Below are positions 1 to 9,912 of a DNA stretch of 64,000 nt, in pieces (the stretch's first letter is position 1; every line of letters begins with the position of its first letter). The DNA is from an uncultured Winogradskyella sp. (GTDB lineage: Bacteria > Bacteroidota > Bacteroidia > Flavobacteriales > Flavobacteriaceae), in assembly GCA_913055905.1 (NCBI GenBank), contig CAJXLB010000001.1, positions 372,001 through 436,000 on the forward strand, given 5' to 3'. Below the pieces are notes generated by a model. The model was not told where the DNA came from. It worked only from the letters and a program-made list of their open reading frames with translations, and made no database searches. Position numbers and translations under genes: made by a program.

Positions 1-1736
1 TTACCTTCAAAAACATTGTTCTGGTTAATAAAAAAGGTGAACGGATTTAAATTTCTAAAATTCGGTCTTTCGATACTTCGTTTATAATTGCCATAAACAC
101 TAACCGCGTCAGAAATTTGGTGCGAAAGACTTACGTTGGGAAACCAATTGAAATAGTCTTGGGTATTTGTCTGGGAAAGGCTAACAGACTCACCTTCGAT
201 ATTGGTCTGCTCTACCCTTAGGCCAATATTTAAATCCCATTTGTCCCAGGTTTTACTGTAATTAGCGTAGGCTGCAAGCACTTTTTCATCATAATTAAAG
301 GTGTCCGTATTATTAACATCTATTGTGGGTTGGCCATTAATAAAATCGGTTTTTGTTATATCACTATCGGTTAGCACGTTGGCAAATTTAGCACCTGCAG
401 CAAAATTGGAGGTTTCACTTAAAGGAAGGTTATAATCTAATTTTGCCGTAATTATATCCGTCTCTTGATTGGCCAATGTGTTAAAAAGCAAATCTCCGGT
501 AAACGTGTTGGTATTGTCAAAAAAGTTGCTGACAACATCCTGGTCACGCTGATAATTGTAGGTGGTATAATGGGCGTTAAATAATAGGCTGGAATTATCT
601 TCGAAATTTTGTGAAAAACTTAAATCTGTGCCTATATTGTATTTATCATCTCTAGACAAATTGTTGGCCGTAAACCTGGATTGAAACGCACCAGAAGCAT
701 CAAAAATATTGGTGTTATTGTTAATTCTGTATTTAAAATAAGGCATATACAATCCTGTACTTGTTAAGCTAATGGTGCTGTTGTCACTTAGAAAGCAGTC
801 AAAATTCAAGTTGAGATTATGCGTTTCGGACCACGTGTTTCTGTTAATGTCAGAGGTCCATATCTCATCAATATTGTTTGAAGGGTCCAAATAATTTATC
901 TGCTCGTCATTTATTTGATTTATTTTATCCTTATTGTAATTATAGTTAACATTAAAATTGATAGATTCATTCTTAAAAAAATGGCTCGTGTTAAAGTTGT
1001 AACGAGGGAAAACTCCCTGCGTATAAGCCGTAAAAACACTTCCTCTATAGCCTGCAATAAGATTCTTGCTCATTATAATATTAATAACGGACCCACTATC
1101 TGCATCATAGCTAGCTGGAGGATTGGTAATAACCTCTACGGATTTAATGGAGTTAGCGGGTGCACTATCCAGTAACTGAATTAATTCATCAGTAGATAGT
1201 TGAACACGACGGTTATTTATGTAAACAGCCGCTTGCGCACTTTTAATTGCGATTCCACCCTCACTTACTATAACTCCAGGTGTGTTTTTTAAAACACCAA
1301 GCGTTGACCCTTCTGTAAGCGCTGTGTTTTCAATATTAAAAACCAGTCGGTCTGGCTTTCGTGTTATAGTAGGTTTTCGTCCTATTATTTCTACTTGCTC
1401 CAAGCTTTCGGCACTTTCTTCAAGCGTTATTTCCCTGAGGTCGAGCTCGCCTTTTAAAACAATGATTTGTTCAAAAGACTTAAAGCCGATATAACTTATT
1501 TTAAGGTTATAGGTCTTCTCGGAAAGATTCTCTAATTTGAAGATGCCTCTATCATCTGTTGATGTTCCTTTTAAAAACACATCAGAATCAGATTCATACA
1601 GAATCACGTTGGCAAATTCAATAGGCACACCATTAGGGTCAATTACCTTTCCAGAAATTGATAATTCTTGACCATTACTAAAAAAAGAAATTACACTGAG
1701 TAATACACAAAATACACTACGGTAAGCGGCTATCAT
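1..1736 (-). CDS. TonB-dependent receptor-like outer membrane protein, N-terminal part
   Basis: This is a partial gene. The frame is open from an ATG at 1736 to the left edge, so about 578 residues are visible and the C-terminus lies outside. The protein starts with a signal peptide (MIAAYRSVFCVLLSVISFFS) and continues with a carboxypeptidase-regulatory-like beta domain (roughly residues 24-105, with GKVIDPNGVPIEFANV and a later SYIGFKS). A plug-like domain follows (GVLKNTPGVIV, IKSVEVITNPPASYDADSGS), and then aromatic and Asn-rich beta strands typical of an outer membrane barrel. This order fits the TonB receptor / outer membrane beta-barrel family of Bacteroidota, which imports or binds ligands at the cell surface. 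No SusD partner is visible, so the substrate is unknown. It is divergent from lepA, and an inverted repeat lies in the shared intergenic region. Confidence 0.85.
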   Translation of the reverse strand, partial: MIAAYRSVFCVLLSVISFFSNGQELSISGKVIDPNGVPIEFANVILYESDSDVFLKGTSTDDRGIFKLENLSEKTYNLKISYIGFKSFEQIIVLKGELDLREITLEESAESLEQVEIIGRKPTITRKPDRLVFNIENTALTEGSTLGVLKNTPGVIVSEGGIAIKSAQAAVYINNRRVQLSTDELIQLLDSAPANSIKSVEVITNPPASYDADSGSVINIIMSKNLIAGYRGSVFTAYTQGVFPRYNFNTSHFFKNESINFNVNYNYNKDKINQINDEQINYLDPSNNIDEIWTSDINRNTWSETHNLNLNFDCFLSDNSTISLTSTGLYMPYFKYRINNNTNIFDASGAFQSRFTANNLSRDDKYNIGTDLSFSQNFEDNSSLLFNAHYTTYNYQRDQDVVSNFFDNTNTFTGDLLFNTLANQETDIITAKLDYNLPLSETSNFAAGAKFANVLTDSDITKTDFINGQPTIDVNNTDTFNYDEKVLAAYANYSKTWDKWDLNIGLRVEQTNIEGESVSLSQTNTQDYFNWFPNVSLSHQISDAVSVYGNYKRSIERPNFRNLNPFTFFINQNNVFEG

Positions 1737-1781
1737 TAGTTAGGTTTAAATCGCAAGATAAAAATTGTTTTTTACTTGCTG

Positions 1782-1798
1782 TTACGGTTTTACCGTAA
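1782..1798. repeat. operator-like inverted repeat
   Basis: TTACGGT, three T residues, then ACCGTAA: perfect 7-bp arms in the 148-bp region between the divergent TonB receptor and lepA. It lies 46 bp upstream of the receptor start. No T-run follows, so it is more like a protein binding site than a terminator. The binding protein is unknown. Confidence 0.4.
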
Positions 1799-1845
1799 TT
1801 GGAGTTGTTATTTACCTTTTGCTATCTAGAGCGTAATAATTCAAT

Positions 1846-1853
1846 TATATTTG
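1846..1853 (+). promoter_or_regulatory. Bacteroidota -7 element for lepA
   Basis: TATATTTG matches the TAnnTTTG consensus of the Bacteroidota housekeeping sigma factor and lies 31 bp upstream of the lepA ATG. A TTTG at 1818-1821 could be the -33 element, but its 24-bp spacer is slightly longer than usual. Confidence 0.5.
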
Positions 1854-1884
1854 CAATCGCATGCTATGCTTTAGAAAAAGATAA

Positions 1885-3681
1885 ATGAAGAACATTCGCA
1901 ATTTTTGTATTATAGCTCATATAGACCACGGTAAAAGTACCTTGGCCGATAGGCTTTTGGATTTTACTGGTTCTGTTTCTGATAGAGAACGGCAAGACCA
2001 GCTTTTGGATAACATGGATTTAGAGCGCGAACGTGGTATTACCATCAAATCGCACGCTATACAGATGGAGTATGTCTATAAAGGTGAAACTTACATTTTA
2101 AACTTAATTGATACACCTGGACATGTTGATTTCTCATATGAAGTATCTCGGTCCATTGCGGCCTGTGAAGGTGCCTTGCTTATTGTAGATGCAGCGCAGA
2201 GCATCCAAGCGCAAACAATTTCAAACCTCTATTTGGCGCTAGAAAACGATTTAGAGATTATTCCCGTCTTAAATAAGATAGACTTGCCAAGTGCCAATCC
2301 AGAGGAAGTTACAGATGATATCGTAGACCTACTGGGCTGTGACCCTTCTGAGGTAATCCCAGCTAGTGGGAAAACCGGATTAGGTGTAGAGGCCATTTTA
2401 GAAGCCATTATCGAACGTATTCCTGCTCCCAAAGGCGATGAGAATGAACCCTTGCAAGCATTGATTTTCGATTCTGTGTACAATCCCTTTAGAGGTGTTG
2501 AAACTTACTTCAGGGTTATCAATGGTGCTATAACAAAAGGACAGCATATTAAATTTATAAATACTGGAAAAACCTATTTTGCCGATGAGGTCGGTACCCT
2601 GAAACTAAAACAAGTCCCTAAAAAGGAAATTAAAGCTGGTGATGTGGGCTACCTAATTACTGGCATAAAGGATGCTCGGGAAGTTAAGGTTGGCGACACC
2701 ATAACAGATGCCAAAAATCCTACAACAAGAGCTATTGCAGGGTTTGAAGATGTAAAGCCGATGGTTTTTGCAGGGATTTACCCAGTAGATACCGAAGACT
2801 ACGAGGAGCTAAGGGCTTCAATGGAGAAGCTTCAATTAAATGATGCCTCTTTGGTGTTTCAACCCGAAAGCTCCGCTGCATTGGGATTTGGATTTAGATG
2901 TGGCTTTTTGGGAATGTTACATCTCGAAATTATCCAAGAACGTTTAGATCGTGAGTTTGATATGACGGTGATTACCACTGTACCAAACGTGAGCTATCAT
3001 GCGTTTACCAACAAAAACCCAGATGAGGTAATCATTGTTAATAACCCTTCTGATTTGCCAGAACCATCTACCTTAAACCGTGTTGAAGAGCCATACATCA
3101 AGGCGTCGATTATTACAAAAGCCGATTTTGTAGGTCCGGTAATGAGTTTGTGTATTGAAAAACGTGGTCAAATCACCAATCAAACCTATCTAACTACGGA
3201 GCGTGTAGAATTGAGTTTTGATATGCCTTTGGCGGAAATAGTCTTTGATTTTTACGATCGTTTAAAAACCGTATCCCGAGGTTATGCCTCATTTGATTAT
3301 TCGCCTATTGGCATGAGGGCTTCTAAACTTGTTCGCGTAGATATTTTACTTAATGGCCAAACTGTTGATGCTCTTTCTGCATTGGTACATACTGATAACG
3401 CTTACGATATTGGAAAGAAGATGACAGGAAAATTAAAGGAACTTATTCCTAGGCAGCAATTTGATATTCCGGTACAAGCGGCCATTGGCGCAAAAATAAT
3501 TGCTAGAGAAACAATTAAAGCTCTACGTAAGGACGTAACGGCCAAGTGTTACGGTGGTGATATTTCCAGAAAGCGAAAGCTATTGGAGAAACAGAAAAAA
3601 GGTAAAAAACGCATGCGCCAAGTGGGTAATGTAGAAATCCCGCAACAGGCTTTTATGGCAGTTCTTAAGCTGAATGATTAA
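1885..3681 (+). CDS. lepA: elongation factor 4 (LepA)
   Basis: A ribosome-associated translational GTPase of 598 residues, the usual family length. The N-terminal GTPase domain shows the P-loop AHIDHGKST, a switch I region with RERGITI, the G3 motif DTPGH and the G4 motif NKID. It is followed by the beta-barrel and EF-G-like domains and the LepA-specific C-terminal region ([16 protein letters not shown]). The C-terminal domain distinguishes it from EF-G and TypA. EF4 acts on elongating ribosomes, where it has been linked to back-translocation and to initiation or biogenesis under stress. The ATG at 1885 is followed directly by the canonical [17 protein letters not shown] start. Its 3' end overlaps the oppositely oriented antiporter gene by 17 bp. 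Confidence 0.98.
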   Translation: MKNIRNFCIIAHIDHGKSTLADRLLDFTGSVSDRERQDQLLDNMDLERERGITIKSHAIQMEYVYKGETYILNLIDTPGHVDFSYEVSRSIAACEGALLIVDAAQSIQAQTISNLYLALENDLEIIPVLNKIDLPSANPEEVTDDIVDLLGCDPSEVIPASGKTGLGVEAILEAIIERIPAPKGDENEPLQALIFDSVYNPFRGVETYFRVINGAITKGQHIKFINTGKTYFADEVGTLKLKQVPKKEIKAGDVGYLITGIKDAREVKVGDTITDAKNPTTRAIAGFEDVKPMVFAGIYPVDTEDYEELRASMEKLQLNDASLVFQPESSAALGFGFRCGFLGMLHLEIIQERLDREFDMTVITTVPNVSYHAFTNKNPDEVIIVNNPSDLPEPSTLNRVEEPYIKASIITKADFVGPVMSLCIEKRGQITNQTYLTTERVELSFDMPLAEIVFDFYDRLKTVSRGYASFDYSPIGMRASKLVRVDILLNGQTVDALSALVHTDNAYDIGKKMTGKLKELIPRQQFDIPVQAAIGAKIIARETIKALRKDVTAKCYGGDISRKRKLLEKQKKGKKRMRQVGNVEIPQQAFMAVLKLND

Positions 3682-5503
3682 TATCAGCCTTACCAAGATA
3701 AACCAATTTGCTTTTTGAATCGATTTCCTTTTCTAGTTTATCGTCTATCGATGGAATAATGTGTAGTTCACCCTTACCTGTTTTAACGAAAAGCGGAATC
3801 TGATTTTTATTGGATTTGATGCGGTCTAATAACTGGTTGTAGCTTTCTATGTCCTGTATTGGAGATTCATTAATCTTGGGGAACTTCTCCGTGACATCAA
3901 CCAAGTTATTAAAATCGTCAGAGAGTGTAAATACACCATCTTCTGGAGCGATGTCTCTTTGTTCAAGCTCAGCTTTTGATGCTAGCCTAAAAGAACCATG
4001 TTCACCAAATTGGGCACCAAACTTTTCTACAGCATATCTATTTATATCTGCATTGCCTGTTAAAGCGAGTAGATAACCCACATCGCTTAATTCAACGTTG
4101 TCTTGCAGAGTGTCTGAATAAATGTTCTCGGTATGCGCCTCTATTCCTTGTTTCTGTGCTTGCTGAATGTTGTTTTGGTTACTGTCTACTAAAACTACAT
4201 GCCTGCCATTATCAATAAGATATTGCGCTATTAATCTTGAAACCTTTGATGCGCCGACTATTAAAATACCTTCGGACTTGGTTAAGAAAACACCAGATAT
4301 TCTAGCAAAAAGTCTTGCGGTCGTTGCATTAAGGAGCACGGTTCCCAGAACAATCATAAAAACCAGCGGTGTTATATATTCAGCACCATCAACACCACTT
4401 GCGCTCAATTTGCTTCCAAATAGCGAAGCAATACCAGCAGCTACTATACCTCGAGGGCCAACCCAAGAAATAAATAGCTTTTCGTTAGGCTTAAGTTTAG
4501 ATTGTGTCGCACTCAGAAATACAGCCAACGGACGAATTAAAAAGACAATGGCTAGGAAAAGCGTTAACGTTTCCCAACGGTATAATAACAGCATGTCCTG
4601 ATAATTAATATTTGCGGCCAGAAGAATGAATAAAATAGAAATGAGCAATACACTCAATGACTCCTTAAAATAAAGAAGCTCCTTGATGTTTTCCAGTTTA
4701 CTGTTTCCAATAACCATTCCCATGACTACAACAGCCAAAAGACCAGACTCGTGGGCAAAAATTTCGGATTCGATAAAGACGAGCAATACAACCGACAAGG
4801 AGACAACATTTAAAAGATAGTGCGGAATAAACTTTTTGTTTATTGCAAAAACTAAGGCGTGGGCAAACGTAAAACCGAAAGTAGTACCAAAAAGGACTAT
4901 TTTTCCAAACTCAATTAATGCTGTTTTGGTAAAACCAGCCTCTCCTCCTACCGAGATAAATTCAAAAACCAAGACCGCAACCAGTGCTCCTATAGGGTCA
5001 ATTAAAATTCCTTCCCATTTTAATACTGCAGAAACATCGCGCTTAAGCGGAATGTTTCTAAGGATGGGTGTTATTACGGTTGGTCCGGTAACAATTATTA
5101 AACCAGAAAACAAGAAACATAAATCCCATCTTAGCTCAAACAAGTAATGCGCCAATATCGCTGCACCAAAAAAGGTGACAGCGGCACCAACAGTAATAAG
5201 TTTGGTAATTACGGGCCCAACATTTCTGATTTCACTGCGTTTTAAGGTTAGGCCACCTTCAAATAAAATAATGCTTATAGCAAGAGAGACAAAAGAAAAT
5301 AGCCCTTCTCCAGGGAATAGACCTTTCTTACCATTCCAAATAGGTTCAATCCACTTAGAACCATCTTCATTAATAAACTCTGCAGCAATGGGTCCAACTA
5401 GCAGACCTATTAATATCAGCGGTAGAATCGCAGGGATTTTGAATTTCCAAGCTACCCATTGGGCAAGTATCCCTAAAATAATAATTCCTGCTAACTCTAC
5501 CAT
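3665..5503 (-). CDS. cation:proton antiporter with C-terminal TrkA-N-like domain
   Basis: A membrane antiporter of the CPA family, 612 residues from the ATG at 5503. The frame extends upstream to a TTG at 5554, but the added residues (MSCKKKPIFGRLIKIAL) do not look native and the ATG gives the usual start ([20 protein letters not shown]). About a dozen hydrophobic helices occupy residues 1-405, including the conserved [20 protein letters not shown] segment of Na+/H+ antiporters. Residues from about 410 ([20 protein letters not shown]) form a Rossmann-like nucleotide-binding TrkA-N domain, which in related transporters gates activity. The likely role is Na+ or K+/H+ exchange at the inner membrane for pH and salt homeostasis; the ion cannot be told from sequence. 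Its stop lies inside the 3' end of lepA. Confidence 0.9.
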   Translation of the reverse strand: MVELAGIIILGILAQWVAWKFKIPAILPLILIGLLVGPIAAEFINEDGSKWIEPIWNGKKGLFPGEGLFSFVSLAISIILFEGGLTLKRSEIRNVGPVITKLITVGAAVTFFGAAILAHYLFELRWDLCFLFSGLIIVTGPTVITPILRNIPLKRDVSAVLKWEGILIDPIGALVAVLVFEFISVGGEAGFTKTALIEFGKIVLFGTTFGFTFAHALVFAINKKFIPHYLLNVVSLSVVLLVFIESEIFAHESGLLAVVVMGMVIGNSKLENIKELLYFKESLSVLLISILFILLAANINYQDMLLLYRWETLTLFLAIVFLIRPLAVFLSATQSKLKPNEKLFISWVGPRGIVAAGIASLFGSKLSASGVDGAEYITPLVFMIVLGTVLLNATTARLFARISGVFLTKSEGILIVGASKVSRLIAQYLIDNGRHVVLVDSNQNNIQQAQKQGIEAHTENIYSDTLQDNVELSDVGYLLALTGNADINRYAVEKFGAQFGEHGSFRLASKAELEQRDIAPEDGVFTLSDDFNNLVDVTEKFPKINESPIQDIESYNQLLDRIKSNKNQIPLFVKTGKGELHIIPSIDDKLEKEIDSKSKLVYLGKADINHSA

Positions 5504-5617
5504 CAATGCAATTTTTATTAATCTCCCGAAAATAGGTTTTTTTTTACAACTCAAAAAATCACAATAAAAACTAAAGGCCTTTATTTTTTAAATGCTATTT
5601 TGGTAAATTGCACAACT

Positions 5618-6475
5618 ATGAATTTATACCCTATTGAATCAGGAAATTTTAAGTTAGATGGTGGCGCTATGTTTGGTGTGGTTCCAAAATCCCTTTGGCA
5701 ACGGACCAACCCTGCGGACAGCAATAACATGATTGATATTGCAGCCCGCTGTTTGCTCATTGAGGATGGCAACCGATTAATCTTAATCGACACTGGAATG
5801 GGCAACAAGCAGAGTGATAAATTTTTTGGCTACTACTATCTTTGGGGAGATGATTCCATAGATAAATCGCTTGCCAAATATGGGTTTCATCGTGATGATA
5901 TCACAGATGTTTTTATGACCCACCTCCATTTTGATCATTGTGGAGGTAGTATTCAGTGGAATAAAGACCGAACTATTTTAGAGCCCGCGTTTAAAAATGC
6001 CCATTTTTGGAGCAATGCCGATCATTGGAAATGGGCTACTGAGCCAAATCGAAGGGAAAAGGCATCATTTTTGAAAGAGAATATTTTACCTATGGAAGAA
6101 AGTGGGCAATTAAAGTTTATTGGCTTACCAGAAACCGATATGCTTAAAGATTCGGCTTTAGGTTTTGACATTTTTTTTGCAAATGGACACACGGACAAAC
6201 AGATGATACCAATGATTAAATACAAAGGGAAAACCATTTGCTTTATGGCAGATTTGTTGCCTACAGCTGGCCACTTGCCTATTCCATTTGTTATGGGATA
6301 TGACACAAGGCCTTTGTTAACGTTAGACGAAAAAGAAAAATTTCTAAATTTGGCTGCAGACAACAACTATTATTTATTCCTAGAGCACGATGCTCATAAT
6401 CAAATTATAACATTAAAGCACACGGAGAAAGGAGTTCGGTTAAATGAATCTCTTACCTGTGGCGACGTATTTTAA
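5618..6475 (+). CDS. MBL-fold metallo-hydrolase
   Basis: A metallo-beta-lactamase-superfamily hydrolase of 285 residues, using the ATG at 5618 (MNLYPIESGNFKLDGGAMFG); the open frame reaches 18 bp further to a non-ATG codon. The dinuclear zinc motif THLHFDHCGG sits at about residues 103-112. A second metal-ligand region (FFANGHTDKQMIP) and FMADLLPTAGHLP follow, with a late EHD. The fold is typical of quorum-quenching lactonase-like and other hydrolytic enzymes, but the substrate cannot be predicted. No signal peptide is seen, so it is probably cytoplasmic. It is divergent from the antiporter. Its stop lies 19 bp before the ATG of the subtilase gene, so co-transcription with the peptidases is plausible. 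Confidence 0.88.
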   Translation: MNLYPIESGNFKLDGGAMFGVVPKSLWQRTNPADSNNMIDIAARCLLIEDGNRLILIDTGMGNKQSDKFFGYYYLWGDDSIDKSLAKYGFHRDDITDVFMTHLHFDHCGGSIQWNKDRTILEPAFKNAHFWSNADHWKWATEPNRREKASFLKENILPMEESGQLKFIGLPETDMLKDSALGFDIFFANGHTDKQMIPMIKYKGKTICFMADLLPTAGHLPIPFVMGYDTRPLLTLDEKEKFLNLAADNNYYLFLEHDAHNQIITLKHTEKGVRLNESLTCGDVF

Positions 6476-6494
6476 AAATCTAAAATTATTCTAT

Positions 6495-8096
6495 ATGAAA
6501 TTATCCTATAAACCTTTAATTACGCTACTTTTTGCTGGGGCGCTTGCCCTAGGTTGTGGCTCTTCAGATATTATTTCTACTCCTGTAGAAAATATTGATT
6601 CTTCTCCCCTAAAAGTCACAGCCTTAACAGAAGCTGAAAAAAAGAATTGGGGACATCTCGATCTAGAACGAGATACAATTCCTGGTATGGCTGTTGATAG
6701 AGCCTATGAGGAAATTATCAAAAATAAAAAAGGTGAAAAGGTTATTGTTGCGGTGATTGATTCAGGTATTGACATTGATCATGAGGATTTGGACGATGTT
6801 ATCTGGACCAACACAGATGAAATACCAAACAACGGAAAGGACGATGACAATAATGGCTATGTAGACGATATTCATGGTTGGAATTTTCTAGGTGATGCCT
6901 ACGATGAGCAATTGGAGTACGTGCGCATGATAGCTTCGGAAGACACGTCAAATCCACGTTATGAAGAGGCCAAGGCCCTTTATGAATCAGAATACCAAAC
7001 ATGGTTGGGTCGCAAAACACAGTATGAGCAAATTGCCCAAGCTGTTAAAAATGCCGATGAGACTTTGAAAAAGCACTTAGGCAAGGACTCTTACACTATG
7101 GAGGACATCAATGGCATTACCTCCGAAGATCAGAGTGTTATGCAAGCTGTTCAAATAGCTAAGAACGTGAGTGCCAGCGGCTCTTCTATGGCAGAGGCTA
7201 ATGATGAGTTGAAGGGTGCTTTAGAACAGATTAACGAGAGGCTTAATGCACATTTAAACAAGGATTTGAAGGGAAGAACAACAGGTGATGACATCAACGA
7301 TTTGTCTGATACTGGTTATGGTAACGGCAATGTGAAACACGTTAAAAAATCCGAAGCTCACGGCACACATGTTGCTGGTATCATCGCTGCAGAACGCAAT
7401 AATGGCCTTGGCGCTAATGGCGTTGCCAACAATGTGGAGATTATGGCTATTAGGGCCGTACCAAACGGAGATGAATATGACAAAGATGTGGCACTTGCCA
7501 TTAGGTATGCCGTCGATAATGGTGCTAAAGTGATTAACGGAAGCTTTGGAAAATCGTTTTCACCACACTCAGACTGGGTTAGAGATGCCATAAAGTATGC
7601 TTCAGATAACGATGTGGTAATTGTCCATGCGGCTGGGAATGACAGCAAAGATGTAGATGTAGAACCTAATTTTCCAGACGACAATGTAGACTTCGTAGAA
7701 GTTTCAAATACTTACATCCGAGTTGGATCGCTAACCAGTGATTATGGATCAAAAATGGTATCTGGTTTTTCTAACTATGGTAAAAGAAATGTAGATATTT
7801 TTGCTCCTGGCTCTTCTGTATATTCCACAACTCCAGAAAACGAATACGACTTTAAAGGTGGAACTTCTATGGCAGCACCTGCTGTGGCTGGCGTTGCCGC
7901 TTTAATCCGCTCGTACTATCCCAAGTTAACTGCCGCTCAGGTAAAGCAGGTCATTTTAGACTCTGGCTTACCTCTAACCACAAAGGTAGTTGTGGGTGGT
8001 GACGCCTCTAATGTTAAGCCGTTTGCAGAGCTCTCGAGTTCAGGGAAGATTGCAAACGCTTTTAACGCTTTAATTTTAGCTTCAAAGATTAAATAA
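6495..8096 (+). CDS. S8 family serine peptidase (subtilase), lipoprotein
   Basis: A secreted subtilisin-like protease, 533 residues from the ATG at 6495. That start gives a lipoprotein signal peptide (ITLLFAGALALGCGSS, acylated Cys at residue 21); the longer frame to 6444 would bury it. The catalytic triad is visible: Asp89 in AVIDSGIDIDHE, His289 in EAHGTHVAGI and Ser458 in GGTSMAAPAVAG, with the oxyanion Asn in HAAGNDSKD. About 200 residues separate Asp and His, far more than in classical subtilases. The extra segment (about residues 140-270) is charged and looks helical, and may be a regulatory or substrate-binding insertion. Only 2 bp separate it from the following M1 peptidase, which suggests a two-gene extracellular proteolysis unit. 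Confidence 0.92.
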   Translation: MKLSYKPLITLLFAGALALGCGSSDIISTPVENIDSSPLKVTALTEAEKKNWGHLDLERDTIPGMAVDRAYEEIIKNKKGEKVIVAVIDSGIDIDHEDLDDVIWTNTDEIPNNGKDDDNNGYVDDIHGWNFLGDAYDEQLEYVRMIASEDTSNPRYEEAKALYESEYQTWLGRKTQYEQIAQAVKNADETLKKHLGKDSYTMEDINGITSEDQSVMQAVQIAKNVSASGSSMAEANDELKGALEQINERLNAHLNKDLKGRTTGDDINDLSDTGYGNGNVKHVKKSEAHGTHVAGIIAAERNNGLGANGVANNVEIMAIRAVPNGDEYDKDVALAIRYAVDNGAKVINGSFGKSFSPHSDWVRDAIKYASDNDVVIVHAAGNDSKDVDVEPNFPDDNVDFVEVSNTYIRVGSLTSDYGSKMVSGFSNYGKRNVDIFAPGSSVYSTTPENEYDFKGGTSMAAPAVAGVAALIRSYYPKLTAAQVKQVILDSGLPLTTKVVVGGDASNVKPFAELSSSGKIANAFNALILASKIK

Positions 8097-8098
8097 CT

Positions 8099-9862
8099 AT
8101 GAATAAACTATTTGGGTTTTTGATTGGAATTGTGTGCGCAAGCCACGGTTTCAGTCAAAATAATGGCTATTGGCAACAACATGTCGATTATAAAATGGAA
8201 ATTGATATGGATGTTGACAAGTTCCAATATAGAGGCAAGCAAACACTTGTTTACACCAACAATTCACCCGACACTTTAAATCGGGTTTACTATCATTTGT
8301 ATTTCAACGCCTTTCAACCTGGAAGCGAAATGGACGTGCGTTCGCGCACCATTGCAGACCCTAGTCCAAAAATCGGTGATAAAATAAGTAAACTAAAACC
8401 TGAAGAAATCGGCTATATTAAAGTGAATGACCTCACCCAAAACGGTAAGCCTCTTGCTCACGAAACAGTAGGAACCGTTTTAGAAGTGCGGCTTAACGAA
8501 CCTATTCAGCCAGGTGGACAAGCTACTTTTAAGATGGACTTTGATGCGCAGGTTCCTGTTCAAATTCGTAGATCAGGAAGAAACAATGCTGAGGGTGTAG
8601 CCTTATCCATGACACAATGGTATCCAAAACTAGCCGAATATGATTTTGAAGGCTGGCATGCCGATCCTTATATCGCTAGGGAATTCCATGGTGTTTGGGG
8701 CGATTTTGACGTTAGCCTTACAATTGATGAGGATTATGTGGTTGGAGGAACAGGTTACCTAGAAAGCAAAACTAAGGCTGAAAACGGTAAAAAGACCTTG
8801 CGCTATTTAGCGCCAAATGTGCACGATTTTACTTGGGCCGCAGATCCTGATTTTGCGCACGACACTTATGAAATGCCTAATGGACCGACATTACATTTCT
8901 ACTACAAGAAAACCATGGATCAGGAGTATCTGGACAATTGGAAAAAACTTCAACCAGATACGGCCAAATTAATGACTTTTTTTAGTGAAAACATAGGAGC
9001 GTATCCGTACGAGCAATATTCGGTAATTCAAGGAGGAGATGGCGGTATGGAGTATGCTATGTGCACCTTAATTACAGGTGAGCGTAGTTACAATAGCTTG
9101 CTTGGTGTTACATCTCACGAAATGGCTCATACCTGGTTTCAATTTTTGTTAGCTACCAACGAAGCCAAGCACGAATGGATGGATGAAGGCTTTACAAGTT
9201 ACATTTCTTCATTTGCTACAAACTCCCTTAGAGAGAACAAAAGTGATAATCCTGTAGCTGGATCTTATAGAGGCTATATTGCCCTAGCAAATTCAGGTTA
9301 CGAACAGCCCTTAACCACACATGCAGACAGATACGCCTACAATCAATCTTACGGCATCTCAGCTTATAGTAAGGGTGCTGTGTTTTTGGCACAACTCGGA
9401 TATGTTATTGGTGAGGAGAATTTAAAGAAAACCATAAAAAGGTACTTTAAGGACTTCGCTTTTAAGCACCCTAAACCTCATGATATAATCCGGACGGCTG
9501 AGCGCGTTACCGATTTAGAACTAGACTGGTATTTCATTGATTTTGCACAAACGACCAACACCGTTGATTATGGTGTAAAGTCTGTTGAGGATAGTACTAT
9601 CGTGCTAGAACGTATCGGATTAATGCCAATGCCTATAGATTTAACTGTCTCTTATACGGACGGGAGCAAGGAAGAATTCTACATTCCACTTCAAATGATG
9701 CGAGGAGAAAAACCTACGACAGCCACAGTTTTAAAAGATTGGGCTTGGGCCATGCCAGAGTATACTTTTGAAGCCTCTAAACCTGTTCAATCCGTTGAAA
9801 TAGATACCTCACAGATGATGGCGGATGTGAATCGCGAGAATAACGTGTTTAATTTGGAATAA
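8099..9862 (+). CDS. M1 family metallopeptidase (aminopeptidase N-like)
   Basis: A zinc aminopeptidase-like protein of 587 residues with a signal peptide (MNKLFGFLIGIVCASHGFSQ). The gluzincin zinc site is intact: H340-E-M-A-H344, then 18 residues, then E363 in WMDEGFTSY. The substrate motif of M1 enzymes appears as GGDGGMEYAM, with Tyr replacing the usual Asn of GAMEN. The N-terminal half is the beta-saddle domain (YKMEIDMDVDKFQYRGKQ). It starts 2 bp after the subtilase stop and is followed by a strong terminator. It likely trims peptides in the periplasm or outside the cell. The altered GxMEN makes true aminopeptidase specificity less certain than the metalloprotease assignment. Confidence 0.93.
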   Translation: MNKLFGFLIGIVCASHGFSQNNGYWQQHVDYKMEIDMDVDKFQYRGKQTLVYTNNSPDTLNRVYYHLYFNAFQPGSEMDVRSRTIADPSPKIGDKISKLKPEEIGYIKVNDLTQNGKPLAHETVGTVLEVRLNEPIQPGGQATFKMDFDAQVPVQIRRSGRNNAEGVALSMTQWYPKLAEYDFEGWHADPYIAREFHGVWGDFDVSLTIDEDYVVGGTGYLESKTKAENGKKTLRYLAPNVHDFTWAADPDFAHDTYEMPNGPTLHFYYKKTMDQEYLDNWKKLQPDTAKLMTFFSENIGAYPYEQYSVIQGGDGGMEYAMCTLITGERSYNSLLGVTSHEMAHTWFQFLLATNEAKHEWMDEGFTSYISSFATNSLRENKSDNPVAGSYRGYIALANSGYEQPLTTHADRYAYNQSYGISAYSKGAVFLAQLGYVIGEENLKKTIKRYFKDFAFKHPKPHDIIRTAERVTDLELDWYFIDFAQTTNTVDYGVKSVEDSTIVLERIGLMPMPIDLTVSYTDGSKEEFYIPLQMMRGEKPTTATVLKDWAWAMPEYTFEASKPVQSVEIDTSQMMADVNRENNVFNLE

Positions 9863-9876
9863 TAATCCTAAAATAT

Positions 9877-9910
9877 AAAAGCCTCGGACAATCAAATTCG
9901 AGGCTTTTTT
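9877..9910 (+). terminator. intrinsic terminator after the peptidase pair
   Basis: AAAAGCCTCG, a 12-nt loop, then CGAGGCTTTT with two further T residues: a 10-bp perfect stem. The A-run on the left makes it able to work for the convergent aspartoacylase-like gene as well. Confidence 0.88.
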
Positions 9911-9912
9911 CT

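Noticed and set aside
915-1494. Plus-strand open frames of 86 and 70 residues under the TonB receptor
   Set aside because: They are antisense to a clear minus-strand receptor with domain motifs, and their residue content looks random.
4167-5567. Three plus-strand frames of 103-144 residues
   Set aside because: They lie antisense to the antiporter and have no motifs, signal peptide or sensible composition.
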